In this document: positions 1-13,762 of the stretch, piece after piece
Layout: each line of letters starts with the position of its first letter
Numbering within the stretch: position 1 is the first letter of the stretch
Origin: Gracilaria gracilis
Lineage: Eukaryota > Rhodophyta > Florideophyceae > Gracilariales > Gracilariaceae
NCBI GenBank assembly: GCA_030374805.1
Contig: JARGSG010000051.1
Location: 62,001 to 126,000, forward strand
Reading direction: 5' to 3'
DNA length: 64,000 nucleotides
Made by a program: the position numbers and the translations under genes
Notes under the pieces: model-generated
What the model saw: only the letters and a program-made list of their open reading frames with translations
What the model was told of the DNA's origin: nothing
Database searches by the model: none

Positions 1-259
1 TATCATGGCTACCTTCACGTACCCTATCAGTGATTATCAACCAATCCAATTATGCTCTTTCCCATTTCGTGTGTTGTGTACACGCTAATCTCTTTCCATC
101 CCCAGCAAACCGTCCCAGGGCACAAAACCTTGCAACTGCAGCAATCACCACTGCAGCCACATTAATCGGGTGAAAAACAAACCGCAAACAAACCGCAAAC
201 AAAACCCAAAACAGGAAAGCATACCGCCCATCACTTCGGCCTCTCGTCTGACCTCCACC

Positions 260-304
260 TATAAACCCCTAGTCAAAATAAAACCCCAATTCCTTTCACT
301 ATGA
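260..304 (+). promoter_or_regulatory. TATA-like element in the satellite unit
   Basis: TATAAA at 260-265 lies about 40 bases upstream of the two overlapping ATG codons (301 and 305). CCAAT-like sequences occur upstream in the unit, near 40-50. The arrangement repeats in every copy. It resembles a minimal promoter, but the region is A/T/C rich and a chance match is likely. Confidence 0.15.
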
Positions 305-841
305 ATGTTTCTCACCTCCTTCCTGCTCAAAACTGAGAACACCGTCTCCCCTACACCTCTACTACCTGTGTTTCACTCTCCAACCGTCTCCCATTCCCAT
401 TTTCTACCGTTATACCCCCTTCAACGTACTTCTCGCTTTTTTCAATTACTTTTTTCCATTTTCAATTACACAAAACGAAATCTTCACTCTCAGATCCCTC
501 CCATACCCTTCCCACATCCTCCTCAAACATCTCACTCAAAACCGCAACACTTCATGTCAATTACTACTAACAAAATCTACTGCATAAACAGCACAAAAAT
601 CGCTGTACTTTCCAATTGGCTTCCATTTCCTTCTAGGGCCAGAATCCAGCACTCTAGCTTTCATCACAGTCGTAAACACACTTTATGCATAGATATACAC
701 TATCGAACCCCTACCAAATCGTTCATTGGGTCATTGGAAACCATAACCCGCACAAACCACCACCAAAACCACAATGCAAACAACCCTGACCACAAGCCGC
801 CCAAACATTATCATGGCTACCTTCACGTACCCTATCAGTGA
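305..841 (+). other. 178-codon open frame present in each satellite unit (coding doubtful)
   Basis: An open frame of 178 codons starts 304 bases into each unit and ends in the next unit. It recurs at 1113, 1921, 2729, 3537, 5154, 5962, 6770, 7578, 9196, 10004 and 10812, and is frameshifted in the copies at 4345 and 8387. The translation is rich in H, S, T, P and N with no domain I recognise. It stays open mainly because the copies are almost identical and G is rare on this strand. An earlier ATG four bases upstream, at 301, opens an 11-codon frame. I consider protein coding unlikely. Confidence 0.15.
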
Positions 842-3800
842 TTATCAACCAATCCAATTATGCTCTTTCCCATTTCGTGTGTTGTGTACACGCTAATCTC
901 TTTCCATCCCCAGCAAACCGTCCCAGGGCACAAAACCTTGCAACTGCAGCAATCACCACTGCAGCCACATTAATCGGGTGAAAAACAAACCGCAAACAAA
1001 CCGCAAACAAAACCCAAAACAGGAAAGCATACCGCCCATCACTTCGGCCTCTCGTCTGACCTCCACCTATAAACCCCTAGTCAAAATAAAACCCCAATTC
1101 CTTTCACTATGAATGTTTCTCACCTCCTTCCTGCTCAAAACTGAGAACACCGTCTCCCCTACACCTCTACTACCTGTGTTTCACTCTCCAACCGTCTCCC
1201 ATTCCCATTTTCTACCGTTATACCCCCTTCAACGTACTTCTCGCTTTTTTCAATTACTTTTTTCCATTTTCAATTACACAAAACGAAATCTTCACTCTCA
1301 GATCCCTCCCATACCCTTCCCACATCCTCCTCAAACATCTCACTCAAAACCGCAACACTTCATGTCAATTACTACTAACAAAATCTACTGCATAAACAGC
1401 ACAAAAATCGCTGTACTTTCCAATTGGCTTCCATTTCCTTCTAGGGCCAGAATCCAGCACTCTAGCTTTCATCACAGTCGTAAACACACTTTATGCATAG
1501 ATATACACTATCGAACCCCTACCAAATCGTTCATTGGGTCATTGGAAACCATAACCCGCACAAACCACCACCAAAACCACAATGCAAACAACCCTGACCA
1601 CAAGCCGCCCAAACATTATCATGGCTACCTTCACGTACCCTATCAGTGATTATCAACCAATCCAATTATGCTCTTTCCCATTTCGTGTGTTGTGTACACG
1701 CTAATCTCTTTCCATCCCCAGCAAACCGTCCCAGGGCACAAAACCTTGCAACTGCAGCAATCACCACTGCAGCCACATTAATCGGGTGAAAAACAAACCG
1801 CAAACAAACCGCAAACAAAACCCAAAACAGGAAAGCATACCGCCCATCACTTCGGCCTCTCGTCTGACCTCCACCTATAAACCCCTAGTCAAAATAAAAC
1901 CCCAATTCCTTTCACTATGAATGTTTCTCACCTCCTTCCTGCTCAAAACTGAGAACACCGTCTCCCCTACACCTCTACTACCTGTGTTTCACTCTCCAAC
2001 CGTCTCCCATTCCCATTTTCTACCGTTATACCCCCTTCAACGTACTTCTCGCTTTTTTCAATTACTTTTTTCCATTTTCAATTACACAAAACGAAATCTT
2101 CACTCTCAGATCCCTCCCATACCCTTCCCACATCCTCCTCAAACATCTCACTCAAAACCGCAACACTTCATGTCAATTACTACTAACAAAATCTACTGCA
2201 TAAACAGCACAAAAATCGCTGTACTTTCCAATTGGCTTCCATTTCCTTCTAGGGCCAGAATCCAGCACTCTAGCTTTCATCACAGTCGTAAACACACTTT
2301 ATGCATAGATATACACTATCGAACCCCTACCAAATCGTTCATTGGGTCATTGGAAACCATAACCCGCACAAACCACCACCAAAACCACAATGCAAACAAC
2401 CCTGACCACAAGCCGCCCAAACATTATCATGGCTACCTTCACGTACCCTATCAGTGATTATCAACCAATCCAATTATGCTCTTTCCCATTTCGTGTGTTG
2501 TGTACACGCTAATCTCTTTCCATCCCCAGCAAACCGTCCCAGGGCACAAAACCTTGCAACTGCAGCAATCACCACTGCAGCCACATTAATCGGGTGAAAA
2601 ACAAACCGCAAACAAACCGCAAACAAAACCCAAAACAGGAAAGCATACCGCCCATCACTTCGGCCTCTCGTCTGACCTCCACCTATAAACCCCTAGTCAA
2701 AATAAAACCCCAATTCCTTTCACTATGAATGTTTCTCACCTCCTTCCTGCTCAAAACTGAGAACACCGTCTCCCCTACACCTCTACTACCTGTGTTTCAC
2801 TCTCCAACCGTCTCCCATTCCCATTTTCTACCGTTATACCCCCTTCAACGTACTTCTCGCTTTTTTCAATTACTTTTTTCCATTTTCAATTACACAAAAC
2901 GAAATCTTCACTCTCAGATCCCTCCCATACCCTTCCCACATCCTCCTCAAACATCTCACTCAAAACCGCAACACTTCATGTCAATTACTACTAACAAAAT
3001 CTACTGCATAAACAGCACAAAAATCGCTGTACTTTCCAATTGGCTTCCATTTCCTTCTAGGGCCAGAATCCAGCACTCTAGCTTTCATCACAGTCGTAAA
3101 CACACTTTATGCATAGATATACACTATCGAACCCCTACCAAATCGTTCATTGGGTCATTGGAAACCATAACCCGCACAAACCACCACCAAAACCACAATG
3201 CAAACAACCCTGACCACAAGCCGCCCAAACATTATCATGGCTACCTTCACGTACCCTATCAGTGATTATCAACCAATCCAATTATGCTCTTTCCCATTTC
3301 GTGTGTTGTGTACACGCTAATCTCTTTCCATCCCCAGCAAACCGTCCCAGGGCACAAAACCTTGCAACTGCAGCAATCACCACTGCAGCCACATTAATCG
3401 GGTGAAAAACAAACCGCAAACAAACCGCAAACAAAACCCAAAACAGGAAAGCATACCGCCCATCACTTCGACCTCTCGTCTGACCTCCACCTATAAACCC
3501 CTAGTCAAAATAAAACCCCAATTCCTTTCACTATGAATGTTTCTCACCTCCTTCCTGCTCAAAACTGAGAACACCGTCTCCCCTACACCTCTACTACCTG
3601 TGTTTCACTCTCCAACCGTCTCCCATTCCCATTTTCTACCGTTATACCCCCTTCAACGTACTTCTCGCTTTTTTCAATTACTTTTTTCCATTTTCAATTA
3701 CACAAAACGAAATCTTCACTCTCAGATCCCTCCCATACCCTTCCCACATCCTCCTCAAACATCTCACTCAAAACCGCAACACTTCATGTCAATTACTACT

Positions 3801-6800
3801 AACAAAATCTACTGCATAAACAGCACAAAAATCGCTGTACTTTCCAATTGGCTTCCATTTCCTTCTAGGGCCAGAATCCAGCACTCTAGCTTTCATCACA
3901 GTCGTAAACACACTTTATGCATAGATATACACTATCGAACCCCTACCAAATCGTTCATTGGGTCATTGGAAACCATAACCCGCACAAACCACCACCAAAA
4001 CCACAATGCAAACAACCCTGACCACAAGCCGCCCAAACATTATCATGGCTCCCTTCACGTACCCTATCAGTGATTATCAACCAATCCAATTATGCTCTTT
4101 CCCATTTCGTGTGTTGTGTACACGCTAATCTCTTTCCATCCCCAGCAAACCGTCCCAGGGCACAAAACCTTGCAACTGCAGCAATCACCACTGCAGCCAC
4201 ATTAATCGGGTGAAAAACAAACCGCAAACAAACCGCAAACAAAACCCAAAACAGGAAAGCATACCGCCCATCACTTCGACCTCTCGTCTGACCTCCACCT
4301 ATAAACCCCTAGTCAAAATAAAACCCCAATTCCTTTCACTATGAATGTTTCTCACCTCCTTCCTGCTCAAAACTGAGAACACCGTCTCCCCCTACACCTC
4401 TACTACCTGTGTTTCACTCTCCAACCGTCTCCCATTCCCATTTTCTACCGTTATACCCCCTTCAACGTACTTCTCGCTTTTTTCAATTACTTTTTTCCAT
4501 TTTCAATTACACAAAACGAAATCTTCACTCTCAGATCCCTCCCATACCCTTCCCACATCCTCCTCAAACATCTCACTCAAAACCGCAACACTTCATGTCA
4601 ATTACTACTAACAAAATCTACTGCATAAACAGCACAAAAATCGCTGTACTTTCCAATTGGCTTCCATTTCCTTCTAGGGCCAGAATCCAGCACTCTAGCT
4701 TTCATCACAGTCGTAAACACACTTTATGCATAGATATACACTATCGAACCCCTACCAAATCGTTCATTGGGTCATTGGAAACCATAACCCGCACAAACCA
4801 CCACCAAAACCACAATGCAAACAACCCTGACCACAAGCCGCCCAAACATTATCATGGCTCCCTTCACGTACCCTATCAGTGATTATCAACCAATCCAATT
4901 ATGCTCTTTCCCATTTCGTGTGTTGTGTACACGCTAATCTCTTTCCATCCCCAGCAAACCGTCCCAGGGCACAAAACCTTGCAACTGCAGCAATCACCAC
5001 TGCAGCCACATTAATCGGGTGAAAAACAAACCGCAAACAAACCGCAAACAAAACCCAAAACAGGAAAGCATACCGCCCATCACTTCGACCTCTCGTCTGA
5101 CCTCCACCTATAAACCCCTAGTCAAAATAAAACCCCAATTCCTTTCACTATGAATGTTTCTCACCTCCTTCCTGCTCAAAACTGAGAACACCGTCTCCCC
5201 TACACCTCTACTACCTGTGTTTCACTCTCCAACCGTCTCCCATTCCCATTTTCTACCGTTATACCCCCTTCAACGTACTTCTCGCTTTTTTCAATTACTT
5301 TTTTCCATTTTCAATTACACAAAACGAAATCTTCACTCTCAGATCCCTCCCATACCCTTCCCACATCCTCCTCAAACATCTCACTCAAAACCGCAACACT
5401 TCATGTCAATTACTACTAACAAAATCTACTGCATAAACAGCACAAAAATCGCTGTACTTTCCAATTGGCTTCCATTTCCTTCTAGGGCCAGAATCCAGCA
5501 CTCTAGCTTTCATCACAGTCGTAAACACACTTTATGCATAGATATACACTATCGAACCCCTACCAAATCGTTCATTGGGTCATTGGAAACCATAACCCGC
5601 ACAAACCACCACCAAAACCACAATGCAAACAACCCTGACCACAAGCCGCCCAAACATTATCATGGCTACCTTCACGTACCCTATCAGTGATTATCAACCA
5701 ATCCAATTATGCTCTTTCCCATTTCGTGTGTTGTGTACACGCTAATCTCTTTCCATCCCCAGCAAACCGTCCCAGGGCACAAAACCTTGCAACTGCAGCA
5801 ATCACCACTGCAGCCACATTAATCGGGTGAAAAACAAACCGCAAACAAACCGCAAACAAAACCCAAAACAGGAAAGCATACCGCCCATCACTTCGACCTC
5901 TCGTCTGACCTCCACCTATAAACCCCTAGTCAAAATAAAACCCCAATTCCTTTCACTATGAATGTTTCTCACCTCCTTCCTGCTCAAAACTGAGAACACC
6001 GTCTCCCCTACACCTCTACTACCTGTGTTTCACTCTCCAACCGTCTCCCATTCCCATTTTCTACCGTTATACCCCCTTCAACGTACTTCTCGCTTTTTTC
6101 AATTACTTTTTTCCATTTTCAATTACACAAAACGAAATCTTCACTCTCAGATCCCTCCCATACCCTTCCCACATCCTCCTCAAACATCTCACTCAAAACC
6201 GCAACACTTCATGTCAATTACTACTAACAAAATCTACTGCATAAACAGCACAAAAATCGCTGTACTTTCCAATTGGCTTCCATTTCCTTCTAGGGCCAGA
6301 ATCCAGCACTCTAGCTTTCATCACAGTCGTAAACACACTTTATGCATAGATATACACTATCGAACCCCTACCAAATCGTTCATTGGGTCATTGGAAACCA
6401 TAACCCGCACAAACCACCACCAAAACCACAATGCAAACAACCCTGACCACAAGCCGCCCAAACATTATCATGGCTACCTTCACGTACCCTATCAGTGATT
6501 ATCAACCAATCCAATTATGCTCTTTCCCATTTCGTGTGTTGTGTACACGCTAATCTCTTTCCATCCCCAGCAAACCGTCCCAGGGCACAAAACCTTGCAA
6601 CTGCAGCAATCACCACTGCAGCCACATTAATCGGGTGAAAAACAAACCGCAAACAAACCGCAAACAAAACCCAAAACAGGAAAGCATACCGCCCATCACT
6701 TCGGCCTCTCGTCTGACCTCCACCTATAAACCCCTAGTCAAAATAAAACCCCAATTCCTTTCACTATGAATGTTTCTCACCTCCTTCCTGCTCAAAACTG

Positions 6801-9800
6801 AGAACACCGTCTCCCCTACACCTCTACTACCTGTGTTTCACTCTCCAACCGTCTCCCATTCCCATTTTCTACCGTTATACCCCCTTCAACGTACTTCTCG
6901 CTTTTTTCAATTACTTTTTTCCATTTTCAATTACACAAAACGAAATCTTCACTCTCAGATCCCTCCCATACCCTTCCCACATCCTCCTCAAACATCTCAC
7001 TCAAAACCGCAACACTTCATGTCAATTACTACTAACAAAATCTACTGCATAAACAGCACAAAAATCGCTGTACTTTCCAATTGGCTTCCATTTCCTTCTA
7101 GGGCCAGAATCCAGCACTCTAGCTTTCATCACAGTCGTAAACACACTTTATGCATAGATATACACTATCGAACCCCTACCAAATCGTTCATTGGGTCATT
7201 GGAAACCATAACCCGCACAAACCACCACCAAAACCACAATGCAAACAACCCTGACCACAAGCCGCCCAAACATTATCATGGCTCCCTTCACGTACCCTAT
7301 CAGTGATTATCAACCAATCCAATTATGCTCTTTCCCATTTCGTGTGTTGTCTACACGCTAATCTCTTTCCATCCCCAGCAAACCGTCCCAGGGCACAAAA
7401 CCTTGCAACTGCAGCAATCACCACTGCAGCCACATTAATCGGGTGAAAAACAAACCGCAAACAAACCGCAAACAAAACCCAAAACAGGAAAGCATACCGC
7501 CCATCACTTCGGCCTCTCGTCTGACCTCCACCTATAAACCCCTAGTCAAAATAAAACCCCAATTCCTTTCACTATGAATGTTTCTCACCTCCTTCCTGCT
7601 CAAAACTGAGAACACCGTCTCCCCTACACCTCTACTACCTGTGTTTCACTCTCCAACCGTCTCCCATTCCCATTTTCTACCGTTATACCCCCTTCAACGT
7701 ACTTCTCGCTTTTTTCAATTACTTTTTTCCATTTTCAATTACACAAAACGAAATCTTCACTCTCAGATCCCTCCCATACCCTTCCCACATCCTCCTCAAA
7801 CATCTCACTCAAAACCGCAACACTTCATGTCAATTACTACTAACAAAATCTACTGCATAAACAGCACAAAAATCGCTGTACTTTCCAATTGGCTTCCATT
7901 TCCTTCTAGGGCCAGAATCCAGCACTCTAGCTTTCATCACAGTCGTAAACACACTTTATGCATAGATATACACTATCGAACCCCTACCAAATCGTTCATT
8001 GGGTCATTGGAAACCATAACCCGCACAAACCACCACCAAAACCACAATGCAAACAACCCTGACCACAAGCCGCCCAAACATTATCATGGCTACCTTCACG
8101 TACCCTATCAGTGATTATCAACCAATCCAATTATGCTCTTTCCCATTTCGTGTGTTGTGTACACGCTAATCTCTTTCCATCCCCAGCAAACCGTCCCAGG
8201 GCACAAAACCTTGCAACTGCAGCAATCACCACTGCAGCCACATTAATCGGGTGAAAAACAAACCGCAAACAAACCGCAAACAAAACCCAAAACAGGAAAG
8301 CATACCGCCCATCACTTCGGCCTCTCGTCTGACCTCCACCTATAAACCCCTAGTCAAAATAAAACCCCCAATTCCTTTCACTATGAATGTTTCTCACCTC
8401 CTTCCTGCTCAAAACTGAGAACACCGTCTCCCCTACACCTCTACTACCTGTGTTTCACTCTCCAACCGTCTCCCATTCCCATTTTCTACCGTTATACCCC
8501 CTTCAACGTACTTCTCGCTTTTTTCAATTACTTTTTTCCATTTTCAATTACACAAAACGAAATCTTCACTCTCAGATCCCTCCCATACCCTTCCCCACAT
8601 CCTCCTCAAACATCTCACTCAAAACCGCAACACTTCATGTCAATTACTACTAACAAAATCTACTGCATAAACAGCACAAAAATCGCTGTACTTTCCAATT
8701 GGCTTCCATTTCCTTCTAGGGCCAGAATCCAGCACTCTAGCTTTCATCACAGTCGTAAACACACTTTATGCATAGATATACACTATCGAACCCCTACCAA
8801 ATCGTTCATTGGGTCATTGGAAACCATAACCCGCACAAACCACCACCAAAACCACAATGCAAACAACCCTGACCACAAGCCGCCCAAACATTATCATGGC
8901 TACCTTCACGTACCCTATCAGTGATTATCAACCAATCCAATTATGCTCTTTCCCATTTCGTGTGTTGTGTACACGCTAATCTCTTTCCATCCCCAGCAAA
9001 CCGTCCCAGGGCACAAAACCTTGCAACTGCAGCAATCACCACTGCAGCCACATTAATCGGGTGAAAAACAAACCGCAAACAAACCGCAAACAAAACCCAA
9101 AACAGGAAAGCATACCGCCCATCACTTCGGCCTCTCGTCTGACCTCCACCTATAAACCCCTAGTCAAAATAAAACCCCAATTCCTTTCACTATGAATGTT
9201 TCTCACCTCCTTCCTGCTCAAAACTGAGAACACCGTCTCCCCTACACCTCTACTACCTGTGTTTCACTCTCCAACCGTCTCCCATTCCCATTTTCTACCG
9301 TTATACCCCCTTCAACGTACTTCTCGCTTTTTTCAATTACTTTTTTCCATTTTCAATTACACAAAACGAAATCTTCACTCTCAGATCCCTCCCATACCCT
9401 TCCCACATCCTCCTCAAACATCTCACTCAAAACCGCAACACTTCATGTCAATTACTACTAACAAAATCTACTGCATAAACAGCACAAAAATCGCTGTACT
9501 TTCCAATTGGCTTCCATTTCCTTCTAGGGCCAGAATCCAGCACTCTAGCTTTCATCACAGTCGTAAACACACTTTATGCATAGATATACACTATCGAACC
9601 CCTACCAAATCGTTCATTGGGTCATTGGAAACCATAACCCGCACAAACCACCACCAAAACCACAATGCAAACAACCCTGACCACAAGCCGCCCAAACATT
9701 ATCATGGCTACCTTCACGTACCCTATCAGTGATTATCAACCAATCCAATTATGCTCTTTCCCATTTCGTGTGTTGTGTACACGCTAATCTCTTTCCATCC

Positions 9801-11779
9801 CCAGCAAACCGTCCCAGGGCACAAAACCTTGCAACTGCAGCAATCACCACTGCAGCCACATTAATCGGGTGAAAAACAAACCGCAAACAAACCGCAAACA
9901 AAACCCAAAACAGGAAAGCATACCGCCCATCACTTCGACCTCTCGTCTGACCTCCACCTATAAACCCCTAGTCAAAATAAAACCCCAATTCCTTTCACTA
10001 TGAATGTTTCTCACCTCCTTCCTGCTCAAAACTGAGAACACCGTCTCCCCTACACCTCTACTACCTGTGTTTCACTCTCCAACCGTCTCCCATTCCCATT
10101 TTCTACCGTTATACCCCCTTCAACGTACTTCTCGCTTTTTTCAATTACTTTTTTCCATTTTCAATTACACAAAACGAAATCTTCACTCTCAGATCCCTCC
10201 CATACCCTTCCCACATCCTCCTCAAACATCTCACTCAAAACCGCAACACTTCATGTCAATTACTACTAACAAAATCTACTGCATAAACAGCACAAAAATC
10301 GCTGTACTTTCCAATTGGCTTCCATTTCCTTCTAGGGCCAGAATCCAGCACTCTAGCTTTCATCACAGTCGTAAACACACTTTATGCATAGATATACACT
10401 ATCGAACCCCTACCAAATCGTTCATTGGGTCATTGGAAACCATAACCCGCACAAACCACCACCAAAACCACAATGCAAACAACCCTGACCACAAGCCGCC
10501 CAAACATTATCATGGCTACCTTCACGTACCCTATCAGTGATTATCAACCAATCCAATTATGCTCTTTCCCATTTCGTGTGTTGTGTACACGCTAATCTCT
10601 TTCCATCCCCAGCAAACCGTCCCAGGGCACAAAACCTTGCAACTGCAGCAATCACCACTGCAGCCACATTAATCGGGTGAAAAACAAACCGCAAACAAAC
10701 CGCAAACAAAACCCAAAACAGGAAAGCATACCGCCCATCACTTCGACCTCTCGTCTGACCTCCACCTATAAACCCCTAGTCAAAATAAAACCCCAATTCC
10801 TTTCACTATGAATGTTTCTCACCTCCTTCCTGCTCAAAACTGAGAACACCGTCTCCCCTACACCTCTACTACCTGTGTTTCACTCTCCAACCGTCTCCCA
10901 TTCCCATTTTCTACCGTTATACCCCCTTCAACGTACTTCTCGCTTTTTTCAATTACTTTTTTCCATTTTCAATTACACAAAACGAAATCTTCACTCTCAG
11001 ATCCCTCCCATACCCTTCCCACATCCTCCTCAAACATCTCACTCAAAACCGCAACACTTCATGTCAATTACTACTAACAAAATCTACTGCATAAACAGCA
11101 CAAAAATCGCTGTACTTTCCAATTGGCTTCCATTTCCTTCTAGGGCCAGAATCCAGCACTCTAGCTTTCATCACAGTCGTAAACACACTTTATGCATAGA
11201 TATACACTATCGAACCCCTACCAAATCGTTCATTGGGTCATTGGAAACCATAACCCGCACAAACCACCACCAAAACCACAATGCAAACAACCCTGACCAC
11301 AAGCCGCCCAAACATTATCATGGCTACCTTCACGTACCCTATCAGTGATTATCAACCAATCCAATTATGCTCTTTCCCATTTCGTGTGTTGTGTACACGC
11401 TAATCTCTTTCCATCCCCAGCAAACCGTCCCAGGGCACAAAACCTTGCAACTGCAGCAATCACCACTGCAGCCACATTAATCGGGTGAAAAACAAACCGC
11501 AAACAAACCGCAAACAAAACCCAAAACAGGAAAGCATACCGCCCATCACTTCGGCCTCTCGTCTGACCTCCACCTATAAACCCCTAGTCAAAATAAAACC
11601 CCAATTCCTTTCACTATGAATGTTTCTCACCTCCTTCCTGCTCAAAACTGAGAACACCGTCTCCCCTACACCTCTACTACCTGTGTTTCACTCTCCAACC
11701 GTCTCCCATTCCCATTTTCTACCGTTATACCCCTTTCAACGTACTTCTCGCTTTTTTTAATTACTTTTTTCCATTTTCA

Positions 11780-11920
11780 GTACCGTGGTGTTGCTCGAGC
11801 ATACGCCTAACCAGAATTACCTGCGCGGCGTAGCGCCGGCCGCGGGAGCCGGGGTGGCTCTCAGCCAAAAGGCGCGCCACCTGGCGCCGGAAAACGGCCG
11901 TTTGCAATTTTTGCAGTGCA
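11780..11920. other. GC-rich junction between satellite and polymerase remnant
   Basis: The satellite stops inside a unit at 11779, right after ttttccattttca. It gives way to about 100 bp of GC-rich sequence with several GGCGCGCC/GCCGGC-like blocks. No gene is recognisable here. This is the breakpoint that joined the array to the truncated 5' end of the polymerase gene. Confidence 0.6.
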
Positions 11921-13243
11921 ATGCAAGGTTTGCATTCTAAAATTCTATGCAAAGTGTGCCCTTCTCAACAAGAACGACGAGTATGTTGGGAGTTTAATCA
12001 ACGCGCGATAGCTTTCTGTGCCGGAGTCAACTGTGTCCTAGGATACGGCAAAATCATGGTTCCTGTTTGCGCCGTAGACCTCTTCTTCATCACGGACGAC
12101 CACACCTCTGATTTTCAGGCCTCCATCATTGCGCGCTCTTACATTTACATTGCCGTCGTGCCCGCGCTGCTGCGCGAGGTGGAGATTGCGTTGCGTCGAC
12201 GCTTTCTCGACGTGATGGCAGAGCTGTCTGTCGTGCATTTGGAGGACATTTCTGCCCCCAATCACCTGGCGCTTCCGGAGGGGCGCCCGTTTCTCAAACT
12301 GGAAGAACGTACGTCCGCAGAGTTGTACTTGTTGCGCAAGTCGTTGATGTCCATCATTCAGCGCAACGTGGAGCGCAACAACAGGAATGCGGCGCTTAAT
12401 GATATGGTTCAAGGTGGTTTTGCCGCTCCTTCGGATCCGCTGGATGCTGTGATGGAGATGCGTGAGTATCACGTGGCTGCCGTCAATCGACTGGCTATAG
12501 ACAAGAAGATCAATGTTGGCTACTGGTATAGCGTCACTCCGGGCGGCGACAATTGGTCCAGCGCACGGTCGCAACGCCATGTGCTTCATGATCAAGATGC
12601 AGAGCCTGATGTGCAACTAGATCCCGACATGAATGAGGGTAGTGCGAACGACTTCTTCAGTGCGCATTTAACTCGACTTTCTGAGATTGTGGAGCGAGCG
12701 TCTCCCGTTGTGTTTGCGTTCGATATTGAATGTACCAAGAAGCCGCTCAAATTCCCGGACGCCGAGGCTGTTGGGCAGGTGATGATGATCTCGTGGATGG
12801 TTGACGGCAAGGGCTTTTTGGATATAAACCGTAGGGCTGTGTCCAAGGACAATGAAGACTTTGAATATCGGCCACATCCCGAGTACGATGGTCACTTCGA
12901 AGTGTGTAATGAACCCAATGAAAAGTCTTTGTTGCAAAGGTTCTTTAGCGAGGTGCGACTTGCCGCTCCACGCGTTTTTGTCACGTACAATGGAGATTTC
13001 TTTGACTTGCCGTTTGTTGAAACTCGGGCGTCCATGTTGGGTATGGACATGAGCGATGAGATTGGCATTCGGTGTGAAACTGATCTTCGAATGATTAAGC
13101 AGACGGACGGAAGGTCGGCCGTTCACAGGGATGTTTTCCACTGGGTCAATCGAGATTCTTACCTTCTGCAAGGATCGCGTGGCTTGAAGGCCGTTACCAG
13201 AGTGTTGCTCGGCTTCGAGCCGGAAGAGATTCCAACAGAATAG
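11921..13243 (+). pseudogene. POLE-like: Pol epsilon segment 1: N-terminal domain and exonuclease
   Basis: This 440-codon frame holds the N-terminal domain and most of the proofreading exonuclease. ExoI is visible as FDIECTKKPLKFPD (acid pair D-I-E) at about 12720. ExoII is YNGDFFDLPF at about 12988. The stretch RDSYLLQGSRGLKAV, upstream of ExoIII, is also typical of the family. Similarity to the family begins near RRVCWEFN, which matches the conserved N-terminal R-x-G-W motif, so the true start codon lies in the missing part. The ATG at 11921 is simply the first in this frame. The frame ends in TAG at 13241, followed at once in the same frame by ATGATG and conserved sequence. Confidence 0.88.
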
Positions 13244-13762
13244 ATGATGGCTGCTGCCATAGAGCGACCGGATGTGATAGCAAAGTACTCGGTATCCGAT
13301 GCCGTTTGTACGTACCACCTCTATATGATATATGTACATCCGTTCATCTTCTCACTGTGTAACATCATCCCTCTCAACCCTGATGATGTTCTGCGCAAGG
13401 GGTCTGGTACCTTGTGCGAAATGTTGCTCATGTGCCAGGCTCGTGATAGGCATATCGTAGCCCCAAACAAGCACAATGGCAGCGCAATTGGAAAGCTTAC
13501 CGAAGATGGTCACGTTCTTGAACCTGAGACCTACATTGGTGGGCACGTGGAAGCCATACGAACGGGTGTGTACCGAAGTGACCTGCTACTCTCCTTTAAC
13601 ATCGATGTATCTGCTTTGGACGACCTGGAAAGGTCCTTGGATGATACTCTTTGGTTTGCGATTACCGTAGAGAACAAGACGCCCATCGAAGACGTAACGA
13701 ACTATGAAGATATCCGAGCGCAAATTCTCAAAGAGCTACGGGAGCTACGCGAAAAGCCTTAG
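13244..13762 (+). pseudogene. POLE-like: Pol epsilon segment 2: ExoIII and start of palm
   Basis: This segment continues in the same reading frame after the TAG at 13241. It contains ExoIII (YSVSDAVCTYHLYM, Y-x3-D), the family block HPFIFSLCNIIPLNPDD and the G-T-L-C-E-M-L-L-M helix, then TYIGGHVEA of the early palm. It ends in TAG at 13760. The residues on both sides of that stop align without gaps to the family, so the stop replaces a single codon, at a position that varies among homologues. Confidence 0.88.

Larger units (their letters stand above)
1..11779. repeat. Satellite array, 808-bp unit, 14 full copies and one truncated copy
   Basis: The same sequence recurs with copy starts at 1, 809, 1617, 2425, 3233, 4041, 4850, 5658, 6466, 7274, 8082, 8892, 9700, 10508 and 11316. 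The last copy breaks off at 11779. Units are 808 bp, except 809 (copy 6) and 810 (copy 11), where extra C bases lie in C runs. Copies differ only at a handful of sites, so the array was recently homogenised. The + strand is strikingly poor in G and rich in C, A and T. Each unit holds a short internal motif of about 11 bp repeated three times (CAAACCGCAAA type, near 185-215 in copy 1). The array starts at the window edge and probably continues to the left. Confidence 0.97.

Noticed and set aside
180..215. Telomeric repeat in the CAAACCG triplets
   Set aside because: Only about three copies per unit and not a known telomere motif. It is simply an internal micro-repeat.
305..11348. A family of fourteen tandem protein-coding genes
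   Set aside because: The frames are identical only because the satellite units are. Two copies are frameshifted, the strand is G-poor (few stops by chance), and no domain is visible.
1..11779. CRISPR-like or rDNA array
   Set aside because: The 808-bp units have no repeat/spacer structure and no rRNA-like sequence. They are a plain satellite.
11761..13546. Minus-strand frames opposite the Pol epsilon exonuclease region
   Set aside because: They overlap conserved polymerase sequence on the + strand, have no domain of their own and are shadows.
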